Source: an uncultured Prolixibacteraceae bacterium (GTDB lineage: Bacteria; Bacteroidota; Bacteroidia; Bacteroidales; Prolixibacteraceae). From it: 64,000 bases of DNA. Under the pieces are notes generated by a model, which saw only the letters and a program-made list of their open reading frames with translations, made no database searches and was not told where the DNA came from. Below, piece after piece: positions 53,698-62,024 of this stretch. The DNA is taken from NCBI GenBank assembly GCA_937915865.1, contig CALGIG010000045.1, positions 1 through 64,000 on the forward strand, given 5' to 3'. A program made the translations under genes and the position numbers. The stretch's first letter is position 1; each line of letters opens with the position of its first letter.

Positions 53698-54567
53698 TTA
53701 GAGAATTTGGGCTATTTCACTTAGGTAATCAACTTTATCAAGCGACCCGATCTTTTTGTAATCGTCTTTTAACCTTTCGATCAGGCACTTTATGATACAT
53801 CGATCAGTACAAGGTTCTATTTTTCGTTTTTCATTTAAAAAATCGTCTGATTGCTGAAAATATTCAACTTCCCGCGGTCCGATAATAGCGCCACTATTCG
53901 AAGTATTGATAAAAAATATTGTGGAAAATTTACTAACCCGAACATCATTGGTTAGTACTGGAAGCTTTTCATCAGCGTATCCAATTAACGGGAAATCGTC
54001 GAAACTGAAGTATTGAAGCGGAAGATGCAGCGAACGACCAACAAGCATATAAAGAATAGCCAGCGAAATTGAATTCCCCTTTCGCATATCAAGCACCCTG
54101 TTGATATAACAGTTTTGCGGCGAAACAGCGCTCGACCTGTCTATTTTGAATTTATAACGGCTAAAAAAAACATGATTAAGTATGGTTATTTTCTCCAGAG
54201 CAGTATATGAATTTCTATATTCAAGCCAAACATCTTTTCTGACTTTCTCGATTTGTTCCTGAATATTTTTAAGTTTAATCCCCGGATATTGGTAACGCGA
54301 AATCAGGAAAATTCCTTCAAACAAGTCAAGGTTTTCATTGCTGGCCCAGGTTCTAATTTTATGCTTTGTATCGTTAAGTTGAATTGTCTGGATCAAAAGT
54401 TCAATTCTTTTCTGGACCAAATCGTCAAGACTAGTTTCCCAGATATGTTCCAATCGATCAACGATTGGCATACCTTGGTTTTGAATCTCATCCCGAATAA
54501 GCTGAAAAACTGAATCATCGGGGTCATCAAGAAGTGAAATCAGAGAAACCAGCTTGTTTTCATCCAT
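53698..54567 (-). CDS. SirB1-like transglutaminase-fold protein
   Basis: This 289-residue cytoplasmic protein starts at the ATG at 54567; the longer frame begins with TTG. Its N-terminal helices (LVSLISLLDDPDDSVFQLIR) and the core (LEKITILNHVFFSRYKFKID, LDMRKGNSISLAILYMLVGR, LHLPLQYFSF) match the SirB1/transglutaminase-like family. The usual active-site Cys is replaced: where enzymes have Cys, the sequence reads RKGNSIS. It is thus probably a non-enzymatic scaffold. It lies 14 bp after the nucleoside phosphorylase and shares its transcript. Confidence 0.7.
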   Translation of the reverse strand: MDENKLVSLISLLDDPDDSVFQLIRDEIQNQGMPIVDRLEHIWETSLDDLVQKRIELLIQTIQLNDTKHKIRTWASNENLDLFEGIFLISRYQYPGIKLKNIQEQIEKVRKDVWLEYRNSYTALEKITILNHVFFSRYKFKIDRSSAVSPQNCYINRVLDMRKGNSISLAILYMLVGRSLHLPLQYFSFDDFPLIGYADEKLPVLTNDVRVSKFSTIFFINTSNSGAIIGPREVEYFQQSDDFLNEKRKIEPCTDRCIIKCLIERLKDDYKKIGSLDKVDYLSEIAQIL

Positions 54568-54580
54568 AAACAATTTTGAT

Positions 54581-55450
54581 TTAACTTGTTAATCTATCAA
54601 GCACCAGCTCTATCAACGATTCAATCGAATGATGATAACTGGCATTGGCGTCTTTCTTTATACGATTAGCTATAATCAGGCAAACAGTAAGCGCTTCGTG
54701 TCCCAAAAGTTTCGATAATCCATAAATTGCCGAACATTCCATTTCAAAATTGGTAATACGATAACCTTTGTATTCAAACGACTCAATCTTTTCATTCAGA
54801 TTTGGATCGGCTAAAGGCAAGCGCAATACCCTGCCCTGCGGACCATAAAACCCTGGCGCCGAAATTGTAACACCAGCAATAGTGTTCCCTGTATGAATTT
54901 TCTCAAGTAACTTTTTGGAACAGTCAACAACATAAGGCGATGTCAATTGCTTGTTCCATCCGGTATATGCCCTAAAGGCTTCTTCAAATACCAGGTCCGA
55001 AACTGAATCACGATTAGCATAAAAATTTAAAAGCCCATCAAACCCAATAGCTTTCTCAGAAACCACAAACGAATTAATGTCTAAAAAATCTTGCAAGCCT
55101 CCTGATGTTCCTATTCGTACAAAATTCAAAGTCCGGTGTTCTGGATTGACTTCGCGTGTAATTAAATTGATATTAGCCAGTGCATCAAGTTCATTTACAA
55201 CAATATCAATATTATCAGTACCTATTCCAGTTGAAACAACAGTTATACGCGTCCCATTATATTTCCCTGTAGTTGAAACGAATTCACGGTTATTCACCAA
55301 GAATTCGACATCTGAAAGCATTTGGCCAATCAGTTCAACACGACCCGGATCGCCAACCAAAACAATATTGTCGGCAATTTGTCCAGGTTTCAGGTGCAAA
55401 TGGAAAATACTCCCATCAGGATTTATGATAAGTTCTGAAGATTTAATCAT
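54581..55450 (-). CDS. Nucleoside phosphorylase, uridine phosphorylase-like
   Basis: This 289-residue cytoplasmic enzyme cleaves a nucleoside with phosphate to a base and (deoxy)ribose 1-phosphate. Family blocks are present: NIVLVGDPGRVELI near the N-terminus, STGIGTDNIDIVVNELDAL, RIGTSGGLQ (phosphate and ribose contact), and NFEMECSAIYGLSKLLGHEA, the PNP/UDP phosphorylase signature. The length is slightly above the usual 250. Its 5' region is copy 3 of the shared leader, linking it to the redox operons by regulation even though its chemistry is nucleoside salvage. Confidence 0.85.
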   Translation of the reverse strand: MIKSSELIINPDGSIFHLHLKPGQIADNIVLVGDPGRVELIGQMLSDVEFLVNNREFVSTTGKYNGTRITVVSTGIGTDNIDIVVNELDALANINLITREVNPEHRTLNFVRIGTSGGLQDFLDINSFVVSEKAIGFDGLLNFYANRDSVSDLVFEEAFRAYTGWNKQLTSPYVVDCSKKLLEKIHTGNTIAGVTISAPGFYGPQGRVLRLPLADPNLNEKIESFEYKGYRITNFEMECSAIYGLSKLLGHEALTVCLIIANRIKKDANASYHHSIESLIELVLDRLTS

Positions 55451-55580
55451 TTTCGTATAAATTTTTGTTTAACGCCTTAAAACCTGCGTATTAACATTTC
55501 TTTTAGTCGAACAATCCAACGCATGGAATAGCCATTTATACATTTTGAGTTTGTCTCGCCTTAGGCGAGATGGCTATTTC
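55451..55580 (-). promoter_or_regulatory. Shared structured leader, copy 3
   Basis: On the minus strand the outer stem AATAGCCAT/ATGGCTATT encloses TCTCGCCTAAGGCGAGA, with a G-C pair where copies 1 and 2 have G-U. The 76-base linker (GCGTTGGATTGTTCGACT, then GTTAATACGCAGGTTTTAAG and GCGTTAAAC) is nearly identical to copy 2. The start codon of the nucleoside phosphorylase follows directly. Confidence 0.75.
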
Positions 55581-55768
55581 ATTGTTTTAATTTGCCTAAA
55601 CTAGATAAAAAGGTTTAAAATGTCAATTTTTTTCACTGAAATCATTGATTTAGCAGGTATTTCAGAAATTCAGGCTATTATTGTCCAAAATTAACTCTTT
55701 CGAAATTCTGAAGAAAAGCGCCAGCCTGTTTATTTTAAAAACTCAGTGTTTTACTAATTTTGGTGTTC

Positions 55769-56248
55769 ATGAAAAAGATAAAAAATATCCATTTAAACGA
55801 TGATCCGAAGGTTTATCAATGTTTTGGATGCTCGCCTTACAACGAGATTGGATTACACCTTCATTTTTGGGAAGATGGTGATGAAGTTGTTTCATTTTGG
55901 AAACCGCAGCCCATATTACAAAGTTATCCGAATGTATTGCATGGTGGAATTCAATCGACTTTGCTCGACGAAATTGCTGGTTGGGTCGTTTATGTGAAAT
56001 GCGGAACTGTAGGTGTAACTGCCGAAATGAAAGTGCGTTTCAAAAAGCCATTACTGATTGACCAAAATGAGATTACGATTAGGGCCAAGCTTTTGGAACA
56101 AACCAAACGAACAGCAAACATTCAGTCGCGGATAATAAATGCCGAAGGTATTGTTTGTGCTGAAGCCGAACTTCGTTTTTTCCTGCTTTCAGAAACTGAA
56201 GCAAAGGAGAAATACAACTATCCGGGAGTAGAGGCATTTTTTGAGTGA
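55769..56248 (+). CDS. PaaI-type hotdog thioesterase
   Basis: This 159-residue cytoplasmic protein starts at the ATG at 55769; a TTG three codons upstream is less likely. The hotdog-fold motif NVLHGGIQSTLLDEIAGWVV is at about 55-74, followed by EMKVRFKKPLLIDQNEITIR, typical of PaaI/YdiI-type acyl-CoA thioesterases. Cysteines early in the chain (QCFGCSP) are shared by one subgroup. It sits alone, divergent from the nucleoside phosphorylase, with no obvious pathway partner nearby. Confidence 0.8.
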   Translation: MKKIKNIHLNDDPKVYQCFGCSPYNEIGLHLHFWEDGDEVVSFWKPQPILQSYPNVLHGGIQSTLLDEIAGWVVYVKCGTVGVTAEMKVRFKKPLLIDQNEITIRAKLLEQTKRTANIQSRIINAEGIVCAEAELRFFLLSETEAKEKYNYPGVEAFFE

Positions 56249-56435
56249 AGAAAATTGGGAATACCAAAATTAAATTGCCACAAATTGGAACTAGCATAAC
56301 AATCAACTATCAACGAAAACCTTATTTTTAGGGTAACAACCTCGATTTTAGCCGGAACATAGAAAACCTGAAAAAAGTTGCACAAAAAACAGGAAGGGTG
56401 AAGACAAAAGAAGTAATTAATATTTAACCACAAAT

Positions 56436-57536
56436 ATGAAACAGATATTTACACTTGCATTCGGATTATTGTTGTTGGGAACATATTGTTATAGTCAACA
56501 AAAATTTATTCCGGTCGATAATGCAAACATCCGTTATGTTGGTCGTATGGATTTTTCAAAACCGCAGGAGGTCTCGTTCGACTGGTCCGGAGTTTACATA
56601 CAATTTTGCTTCAGAGGGAGTGAATGTTCGATAAAAATGAGTGATACCGGGCACAATTATTACAATGTTTTTATTGACAACCAACTCTCAACAACCTTTG
56701 ATGTAAAAAGCGATACAACATTAATAATAGGGAAAAACCTGGGTCCTCAAATCCATAGGGCAAGAATTTATAAAAGAACTGAAGGTAGCCAGGGTATTGG
56801 TTCGTTCAAAGGAATTTTCCTTGACGAAAATGGCGAAATGTTACCTTGGAAAGACGTTCCATTACACGCCATAGAATTTATTGGAAACTCTATCACTTGT
56901 GGATATGGTACTGAAGGACGTGCAAAAAACGAACGTTGGACTCCTGCTACCGAAAACAATTACCTCAGTTATGCCCCAATAATTGCCCGTGCATTTAATG
57001 CCGATTATCACATTATTGCCCATTCAGGACAAGGTGTTGTACGTAATTACGGCGATAAGAAAAAAATATCGGACAAAGCTATGCCCGATCGTTTTAACAG
57101 GGTCTATGACGGAAAAGAACAACCACTCTGGAATTTCAAACTCTGGAAGCCCGAAGTTGTTGTTATCAATCTGGGGACCAATGACTTTAGCACACAACCA
57201 TTTCCTGATCAGATCGATTTTCGGAAAGGGTATGAAAATCTAATCAGCGAAGTGACAAATCAATATGGCGAACTTCCGATTTTTTGCGTTGTTGGACCAA
57301 TGATTGACGAGCCTTGTTATTCGTATGTAAAACAAATGGTTGACGATTTTAGGAATATATACCAAAAGAAAAACATCTATTTTATTGGCATTCCCTCTTA
57401 TTTAACAAATCCAGAAAAAGATTTAGGTTCTGATTATCACCCTAACTATTCGGGACAACGTAAGATGGCCAGTCATGTTTTGCCGGTTATGGCAACTGTT
57501 TTGGGTTGGGATTTTAAAACCAATGAACTCTATTAA
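56436..57536 (+). CDS. CE2-like acetyl esterase (SGNH hydrolase)
   Basis: This 366-residue exported esterase has a signal peptide ending near CYSQQ (residue 21). Residues about 24-135 form the N-terminal jelly roll found in CE2 enzymes (IRYVGRMDFSKPQEVSFDWS). The SGNH domain follows: FIGNSITCGYG with Ser152, an AHSGQGVVRNYG segment, NLGTNDF at 245-251, and SDYHPNYSGQRKMA with the catalytic His near the end. All blocks are intact. CE2 enzymes deacetylate xylan or glucomannan oligosaccharides. The gene is not part of the long polysaccharide locus, but lies near an exported sugar isomerase/epimerase-like protein and the beta-helix protein. Confidence 0.8.
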   Translation: MKQIFTLAFGLLLLGTYCYSQQKFIPVDNANIRYVGRMDFSKPQEVSFDWSGVYIQFCFRGSECSIKMSDTGHNYYNVFIDNQLSTTFDVKSDTTLIIGKNLGPQIHRARIYKRTEGSQGIGSFKGIFLDENGEMLPWKDVPLHAIEFIGNSITCGYGTEGRAKNERWTPATENNYLSYAPIIARAFNADYHIIAHSGQGVVRNYGDKKKISDKAMPDRFNRVYDGKEQPLWNFKLWKPEVVVINLGTNDFSTQPFPDQIDFRKGYENLISEVTNQYGELPIFCVVGPMIDEPCYSYVKQMVDDFRNIYQKKNIYFIGIPSYLTNPEKDLGSDYHPNYSGQRKMASHVLPVMATVLGWDFKTNELY

Positions 57537-57562
57537 GTATTTCAAAACTAAGTAACAGACCC

Positions 57563-57740
57563 AATATATTGTTACATTTTATTTAGTGTTCACCCCTTGT
57601 CCAAATTCAGAAAGAAAGGCTTGTATGTTTGTATGGAGAAAGCATCTCAGACTTTGGTGCAAGCACAGTCGAACGTTCAGTCATACGATGGATGGATGGA
57701 GTCAGTATAAAAACACAAACTTAAGTACGACATTATTTCA
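57563..57740. repeat. ACTCACCCC-type palindromic repeat, copy F
   Basis: This is a degenerate copy in the 318-bp gap between the esterase and isomerase-like genes. The left part (TTGTTACATTTTATTTAGTG, TTCACCCC) and right part (GGAGTCAGTATAAA, then GTACGACATTATTTC) keep the end pattern. The interior (AGCATCTCAGACTTTGGTGC, CAGTCGAACGTTCAGTC) matches copy A rather than copies B and D. No gene lies in this gap. Confidence 0.5.
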
Positions 57741-57854
57741 TTCGTATTACTAATAAATAGTTACTTTCCTTTCTTGGTTCGATTTAAGAAATTATTTTTG
57801 CTTAAGCTTATTTAAGCTACAAACAAATTTTCTAAATCGACTAAATTATTTATT

Positions 57855-58721
57855 ATGAGCTTGAAACTTAAAAAGTCATTGACTTTCCTTTTGCTTGCTG
57901 TTCTGCTGGGAGGAATTCATTCGTTTGCTGCCTCTAAAAAAGGCAAAGAAGTTGGTCTTCAGTTATATTCTGTTCGCGAAGCCATAAAAAAAACCGATAT
58001 TAAAACAGTTGTTCAACAAGTTGGCGCAATGGGCTATAAAATTGTTGAAGCAGCCGGTTATGGCGATGGTAAATTTTATGGCATGGAACCTGCAGCATTC
58101 AAAGCCCTGTGCGAAGCCAACGGACTTAATTTCTATTCATCACATTGTGGTCAGGCGGTTCCTGATAAAGCTGGCTGGAATGCCTGCATGAAATGGTGGG
58201 ACACTTGTATTGCTGCTCACAAAGCTGCAGGCGTAAAATACATTGTTCAGCCTTTTATGGATAAAGTTGGTTATGAATCACTTGAAGGATTAAAACGCTA
58301 TTGCGATTATTTTAACGCTGTTGGTGAAAAATGCAATGCTGCCGGTATTCGCTTTGGTTACCACAACCATAGCGGCGAATTTAAAGCCATCAACGGACAA
58401 ACTATTTACGATTATATGCTTAAAAATACCGACCCTAAAAAAGTTATGTTCCAGATGGATTTATACTGGATTACTGAAGGCGGTAAAAACCCTATCGACT
58501 ATTTCAAAGCTTATCCTGGCCGCTTCGAACTGTGGCATGTTAAAGATAAACGAGAATTGGGTGGCAGCGATGCAAAAATGAATTTTAAACCAATTTTCGA
58601 AAATGCTAAATTAGCTGGCATGAAAAAATACATCGTTGAAGTTGAAGAATTCAATTCTAACCCAATCGATGGTGTTAAACAATCATTGGAATTCCTTCAA
58701 AATGCCGATTACGTGAAATAA
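57855..58721 (+). CDS. Exported sugar isomerase/epimerase-like TIM-barrel protein
   Basis: This is a 288-residue protein of the xylose-isomerase-like (AP endonuclease 2) TIM-barrel family. The N-terminus (LKKSLTFLLLAVLLGGIHSF, then AAS) looks like a signal peptide, so it probably acts outside the cytoplasm. Core motifs include VGLQLYSVREAIKKTD, FGYHNHSGEF and VMFQMDLYWITEGG, with the metal-ligand Glu late in KKYIVEVEEFN. Exported members of this family act in the breakdown of oxidised (3-keto) glycosides in some Bacteroidota, which may connect to the flavoenzymes at 16431-31086; that link is inferred. A rho-independent terminator follows. Confidence 0.75.
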   Translation: MSLKLKKSLTFLLLAVLLGGIHSFAASKKGKEVGLQLYSVREAIKKTDIKTVVQQVGAMGYKIVEAAGYGDGKFYGMEPAAFKALCEANGLNFYSSHCGQAVPDKAGWNACMKWWDTCIAAHKAAGVKYIVQPFMDKVGYESLEGLKRYCDYFNAVGEKCNAAGIRFGYHNHSGEFKAINGQTIYDYMLKNTDPKKVMFQMDLYWITEGGKNPIDYFKAYPGRFELWHVKDKRELGGSDAKMNFKPIFENAKLAGMKKYIVEVEEFNSNPIDGVKQSLEFLQNADYVK

Positions 58722-58742
58722 GCTATTTGATTTAAAATCTTT

Positions 58743-58782
58743 AAAAATCTGGTTGTTTCCTGAAAGCAACCAGATTTTTTTT
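58743..58782 (+). terminator. Rho-independent terminator
   Basis: The stem AAAATCTGGTTG / CAACCAGATTTT closes an 11-base loop and runs into eight T residues, 22 bases after the isomerase-like stop codon. It is a strong, standard terminator for that gene. Confidence 0.9.
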
Positions 58783-58818
58783 ACTCTTTACACATCTGGT
58801 TGAGTTGAAGTAATAAGA

Positions 58819-58978
58819 TGAAATAGCCATCTTTCCTTAGTCGAGATAAATCCTAAATGGCTATTCGCTTCGCAGATTTTCCTTCTGTTAATTCTAGTCC
58901 ATTGGATAGTTTTGTCTAAATAAAAATGTTAACACCCAGATTTAAAAGCAGAAATCAAAAGTTTGTACATATAAAATG
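58819..58978 (+). promoter_or_regulatory. Shared structured leader, copy 4 (orphan)
   Basis: It keeps the outer stem AATAGCCAT/ATGGCTATT (58822-58830 and 58857-58865) but has a degraded inner hairpin (CTTTCCTTAGTCGAG). The downstream linker is recognisable but diverged (GTTAACACCCAGATTTAAAA). It ends in a 7-codon ORF at 58976-58999 (MMKITFV) instead of a gene. It is probably a decayed duplicate or a regulatory RNA of its own. Confidence 0.5.
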
Positions 58979-58999
58979 ATGAAAATAACATTTGTATAG

Positions 59000-59144
59000 A
59001 ATGTGTAAAAATAAGAAGAGCAACTCTACCCTCTGGTATTGTTGCTCATTCTTTACTAATTAACGTTTAACTGTCCACCAGAGTGAAGGCCCCCGCTGGG
59101 TTACCCACACTCGAAAAAAACCATATTTATAAAAAAGACCTCTC
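59000..59144. other. Intergenic stretch with hairpins
   Basis: No gene is seen. GAGCAAC (59018-59024) pairs with GTTGCTC (59041-59047), read on the minus strand as a weak terminator after the beta-helix gene, followed by TTCTTATTTTT. A GC-richer piece near 59074-59113 (ACCAGAGTGAAGGCCCCCGC) can pair with CCTCTGGT near 59030. The nature of this second structure is unknown. Confidence 0.45.
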
Positions 59145-62024
59145 TTAGAACGAAACCGTATTCACTGTTGATGAACTCGACAGAGATACTGTTTTCTTAA
59201 GTGATGCACCCGAACTTGAATACGTTCCACCTGTATATAATCCGTTCACTGAACTTCCGCCCGAGTATGACCCTCCGGTATATATTGAATAAGAACTACC
59301 TTTTGTCAATGCTGTTGATGAATACAGGAATTTGTAGCCACCGTTTTGAGGTTTAAAGCTCAAAATATCTTTACCACTTGCATCCTGAATATGCAGGAAA
59401 GTGCTTGATGAAATTGAAGCTGAGGATGAAATATACATGTTGGGTTGAGTAGAACTTGAGCTCATCGATTTAGTCATATTTGAATTTGAACCTGCTCCAA
59501 TAAAAAAGCCTCCTTTCATATTAAAGATACCATTAAAGTCACATGCTTCTTCTACACCTGAATTTGGGCCATTTGCGATAGTCACTCCTCCCGAAATTTC
59601 AACATTTCCATTACTGTCGATAGCATCGCCGTTACTACAACTTGTAACCAATGTGCCACCTTTCACATACAAGTAACTACCATCGTTTGATTCAGTTCCG
59701 CCGCTTACTGTTCCTGCAGTAGCATTAATTCCATCGTTTGTTGCGCTAACAGTAAGGGTGCCATCGTTCAAGGTAATCAAATAACTTTCAACACCTTCGT
59801 ATGAATTGTTTATATTCACATTACCACCATTTTGTGTATATACCTTTTCGGCATGAATACCATCGTCCGACGACGAAATAGTAATATTTCCGTTATTTAT
59901 TGTAACGGCTCCATCGGAAACAATAGCTTTAGGATGACAATAATCAGTGCCGGAAACACTAAATTTAGAACCAGTGGTTGTAATTCCTATCGTAGGTGAA
60001 TTGCTGGTATCGCCAATTGTAATTGCGGTATCTGCTTTAAACCCTTTTCCGCCACTACCCGAACTAGAAGTAGTAATATTTCCCCCAACGATGTTTATAT
60101 TGGCAGCCGATAAACAATTTGCACTATACGAATCGGTTGTTCCACTCGAATTTTTGTAAGTTGTTCCTGACCCCGATGAAGTAATCTTAAGCGTACCACT
60201 TGTCATATTTATGCTGGTATCACTCGAAACACCTTTTCCTGCTATACCTGAACTTGTTATGGTAATATTGCTGCCACCAATATTTACATCGGCATCGCAG
60301 GTGATAGCTTTACAGTAGGCCGGATCATAGCCTGAACCCGAAGTTTCCAATTCAACACCCCCCGTTGCATTTATGGTATAAGTTCCGCCATTGAATTTAA
60401 TAGCGCCCGTTGAAGTAAAACCTTTCGATTGATTTCCTCCTACAGTTAAATCGCCTGTCCCTCCCAAAACAGTGATCGTACTTCCGCTGTCGAAACATGC
60501 ACTGCTTGGGTTCGATGTCGATAGAGTGAACGTTCCTTTATTAACTGTTAATGCACCATCACTTTTGATACATTTAGGCTTTGTATAGTTAGCTGTTGCA
60601 TAACCGCTGGTTCCTGAAACCAGGAAACGGGTCCCGGTAGTTGTAATTTTTACAGTTGGCGAATTACTGTCATCACCAAAGGTTAACTTACCATCGGCGC
60701 TAATACCCTTGCATCCAGTTCCCGATTGAGTAATTGTTATATTTCCTCCTACAACATTAATATTTTCATCAGCACCAATACCTGTTGCCGAATACGAATC
60801 GGTTGTGCCGCTGGCTGTTGTATAAGCAGCAGCATTTCCTGAAGTATTAATTACAATCGTTCCACTTGTTATATCCACATTTTTATCCGACGAGATTCCT
60901 TTTCCGCCAGCCCCACTACTTGTAATAGCAATACTTGCTCCATTAATAGTGATAGTACTGTCGCATTTTATGGCTGTTGCATACGAAGGATCATATCCCG
61001 AACCCGATGCCGTAAGTACAGCTGCTCCTGAATTAACTATTGTAATAGTTCCTCCACTCAATTCCATATTTTGAGCAGATTTTATGCCTTTCGACTGGTT
61101 TCCTGAAATGTTGAGGTTAATAGTTCCGCCACTAATTGTTAATGTACTATCGCAAACCAATCCCTTTACATCAGCTGAAGAATTGTTTGCTGTTAAATTT
61201 CCTCCTGAAATCAGGATATAACCACCTTCGCATTCAATTCCATCGCCTGTAGCAGTAATACTCAGCGTTCCACCACTCATCTTAAAGTAATCGTTGGAAT
61301 GAATGCCATCTTTTGAAGAAGAGGGGATGGTAATTGCCCCATCTTGAATCTCAACATAATCGTCGCTGCATATCGCATGTTTCGAAACACTTTTTACGCT
61401 AAGACTTCCACTTCCATCGAATACAATTTGTCCTTCACTAAAAATAGTTCCTTTCTGATCTTCAGACGATTTAGCATAAGATGACCCATCAACCAACGTA
61501 TTACTCGTTCCCCCAATCAACGACAGATTAGCCTTCTTTTTCGATTGAATATTTATAGCTGGCCCGTCGGCGTTGGTAAGTGTAAGCCCGTTTAAATAGA
61601 GATCAAATTTGGCCAAACTGTATATTTTAAACATACCATCGGTTGATGTTCCTTTCAGAACATAAGTTACATCAGTATCTGTAATACTTGAATTAACTGT
61701 TACATCAGCGCCACTTACACTTATACTGACACCACTATCAGAAAGCGGATTGACTACCGAAACAGACGACCCGTTGTATGTTACATATACTGTATTCGAG
61801 CTAAGAAATGAAACACTATCTATTTCAGAAACCTGATATTCAGTTAATATACCAGAAACACGAAAATAAGCTTTTGCACCATCAGTGCTGAAATAAATAC
61901 TGTCAATATTCGATATCTGATATTCTGTTGATGATTTATCATTTTTATAAACGTAAAGGTTTTTCTGGGCAAATAAGCTGAAGCCTGAAAATAAGCACAA
62001 AAGAAGGAGCAGAAACTTTCTCAT
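59145..62024 (-). CDS. Large exported beta-helix protein with DUF4353-like carbohydrate-binding repeats
   Basis: This 959-residue secreted protein has a signal peptide ending near LFAQ (residue 20). Residues about 20-75 carry two ISNIDSIYFS-like motifs common at the start of Bacteroidota surface proteins. The remainder is built from short turns rich in Gly, Ser, Thr and Asn (GDGIECEGGYILISGGNLT, GGKGISSDKNVDITSGTIVI), the pattern of a right-handed beta-helix in the DUF4353/Cthe_2159-type carbohydrate-binding family. A block of about 220 residues is duplicated: the SGSGYDP, TASGTTDSYSA and DDSNSPTVKITTTG text recurs once. It overlaps the small upstream protein by 4 bp (ATGA). Polysaccharide binding is likely; no catalytic site was identified. 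Confidence 0.75.
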   Translation of the reverse strand: MRKFLLLLLCLFSGFSLFAQKNLYVYKNDKSSTEYQISNIDSIYFSTDGAKAYFRVSGILTEYQVSEIDSVSFLSSNTVYVTYNGSSVSVVNPLSDSGVSISVSGADVTVNSSITDTDVTYVLKGTSTDGMFKIYSLAKFDLYLNGLTLTNADGPAINIQSKKKANLSLIGGTSNTLVDGSSYAKSSEDQKGTIFSEGQIVFDGSGSLSVKSVSKHAICSDDYVEIQDGAITIPSSSKDGIHSNDYFKMSGGTLSITATGDGIECEGGYILISGGNLTANNSSADVKGLVCDSTLTISGGTINLNISGNQSKGIKSAQNMELSGGTITIVNSGAAVLTASGSGYDPSYATAIKCDSTITINGASIAITSSGAGGKGISSDKNVDITSGTIVINTSGNAAAYTTASGTTDSYSATGIGADENINVVGGNITITQSGTGCKGISADGKLTFGDDSNSPTVKITTTGTRFLVSGTSGYATANYTKPKCIKSDGALTVNKGTFTLSTSNPSSACFDSGSTITVLGGTGDLTVGGNQSKGFTSTGAIKFNGGTYTINATGGVELETSGSGYDPAYCKAITCDADVNIGGSNITITSSGIAGKGVSSDTSINMTSGTLKITSSGSGTTYKNSSGTTDSYSANCLSAANINIVGGNITTSSSGSGGKGFKADTAITIGDTSNSPTIGITTTGSKFSVSGTDYCHPKAIVSDGAVTINNGNITISSSDDGIHAEKVYTQNGGNVNINNSYEGVESYLITLNDGTLTVSATNDGINATAGTVSGGTESNDGSYLYVKGGTLVTSCSNGDAIDSNGNVEISGGVTIANGPNSGVEEACDFNGIFNMKGGFFIGAGSNSNMTKSMSSSSTQPNMYISSSASISSSTFLHIQDASGKDILSFKPQNGGYKFLYSSTALTKGSSYSIYTGGSYSGGSSVNGLYTGGTYSSSGASLKKTVSLSSSSTVNTVSF

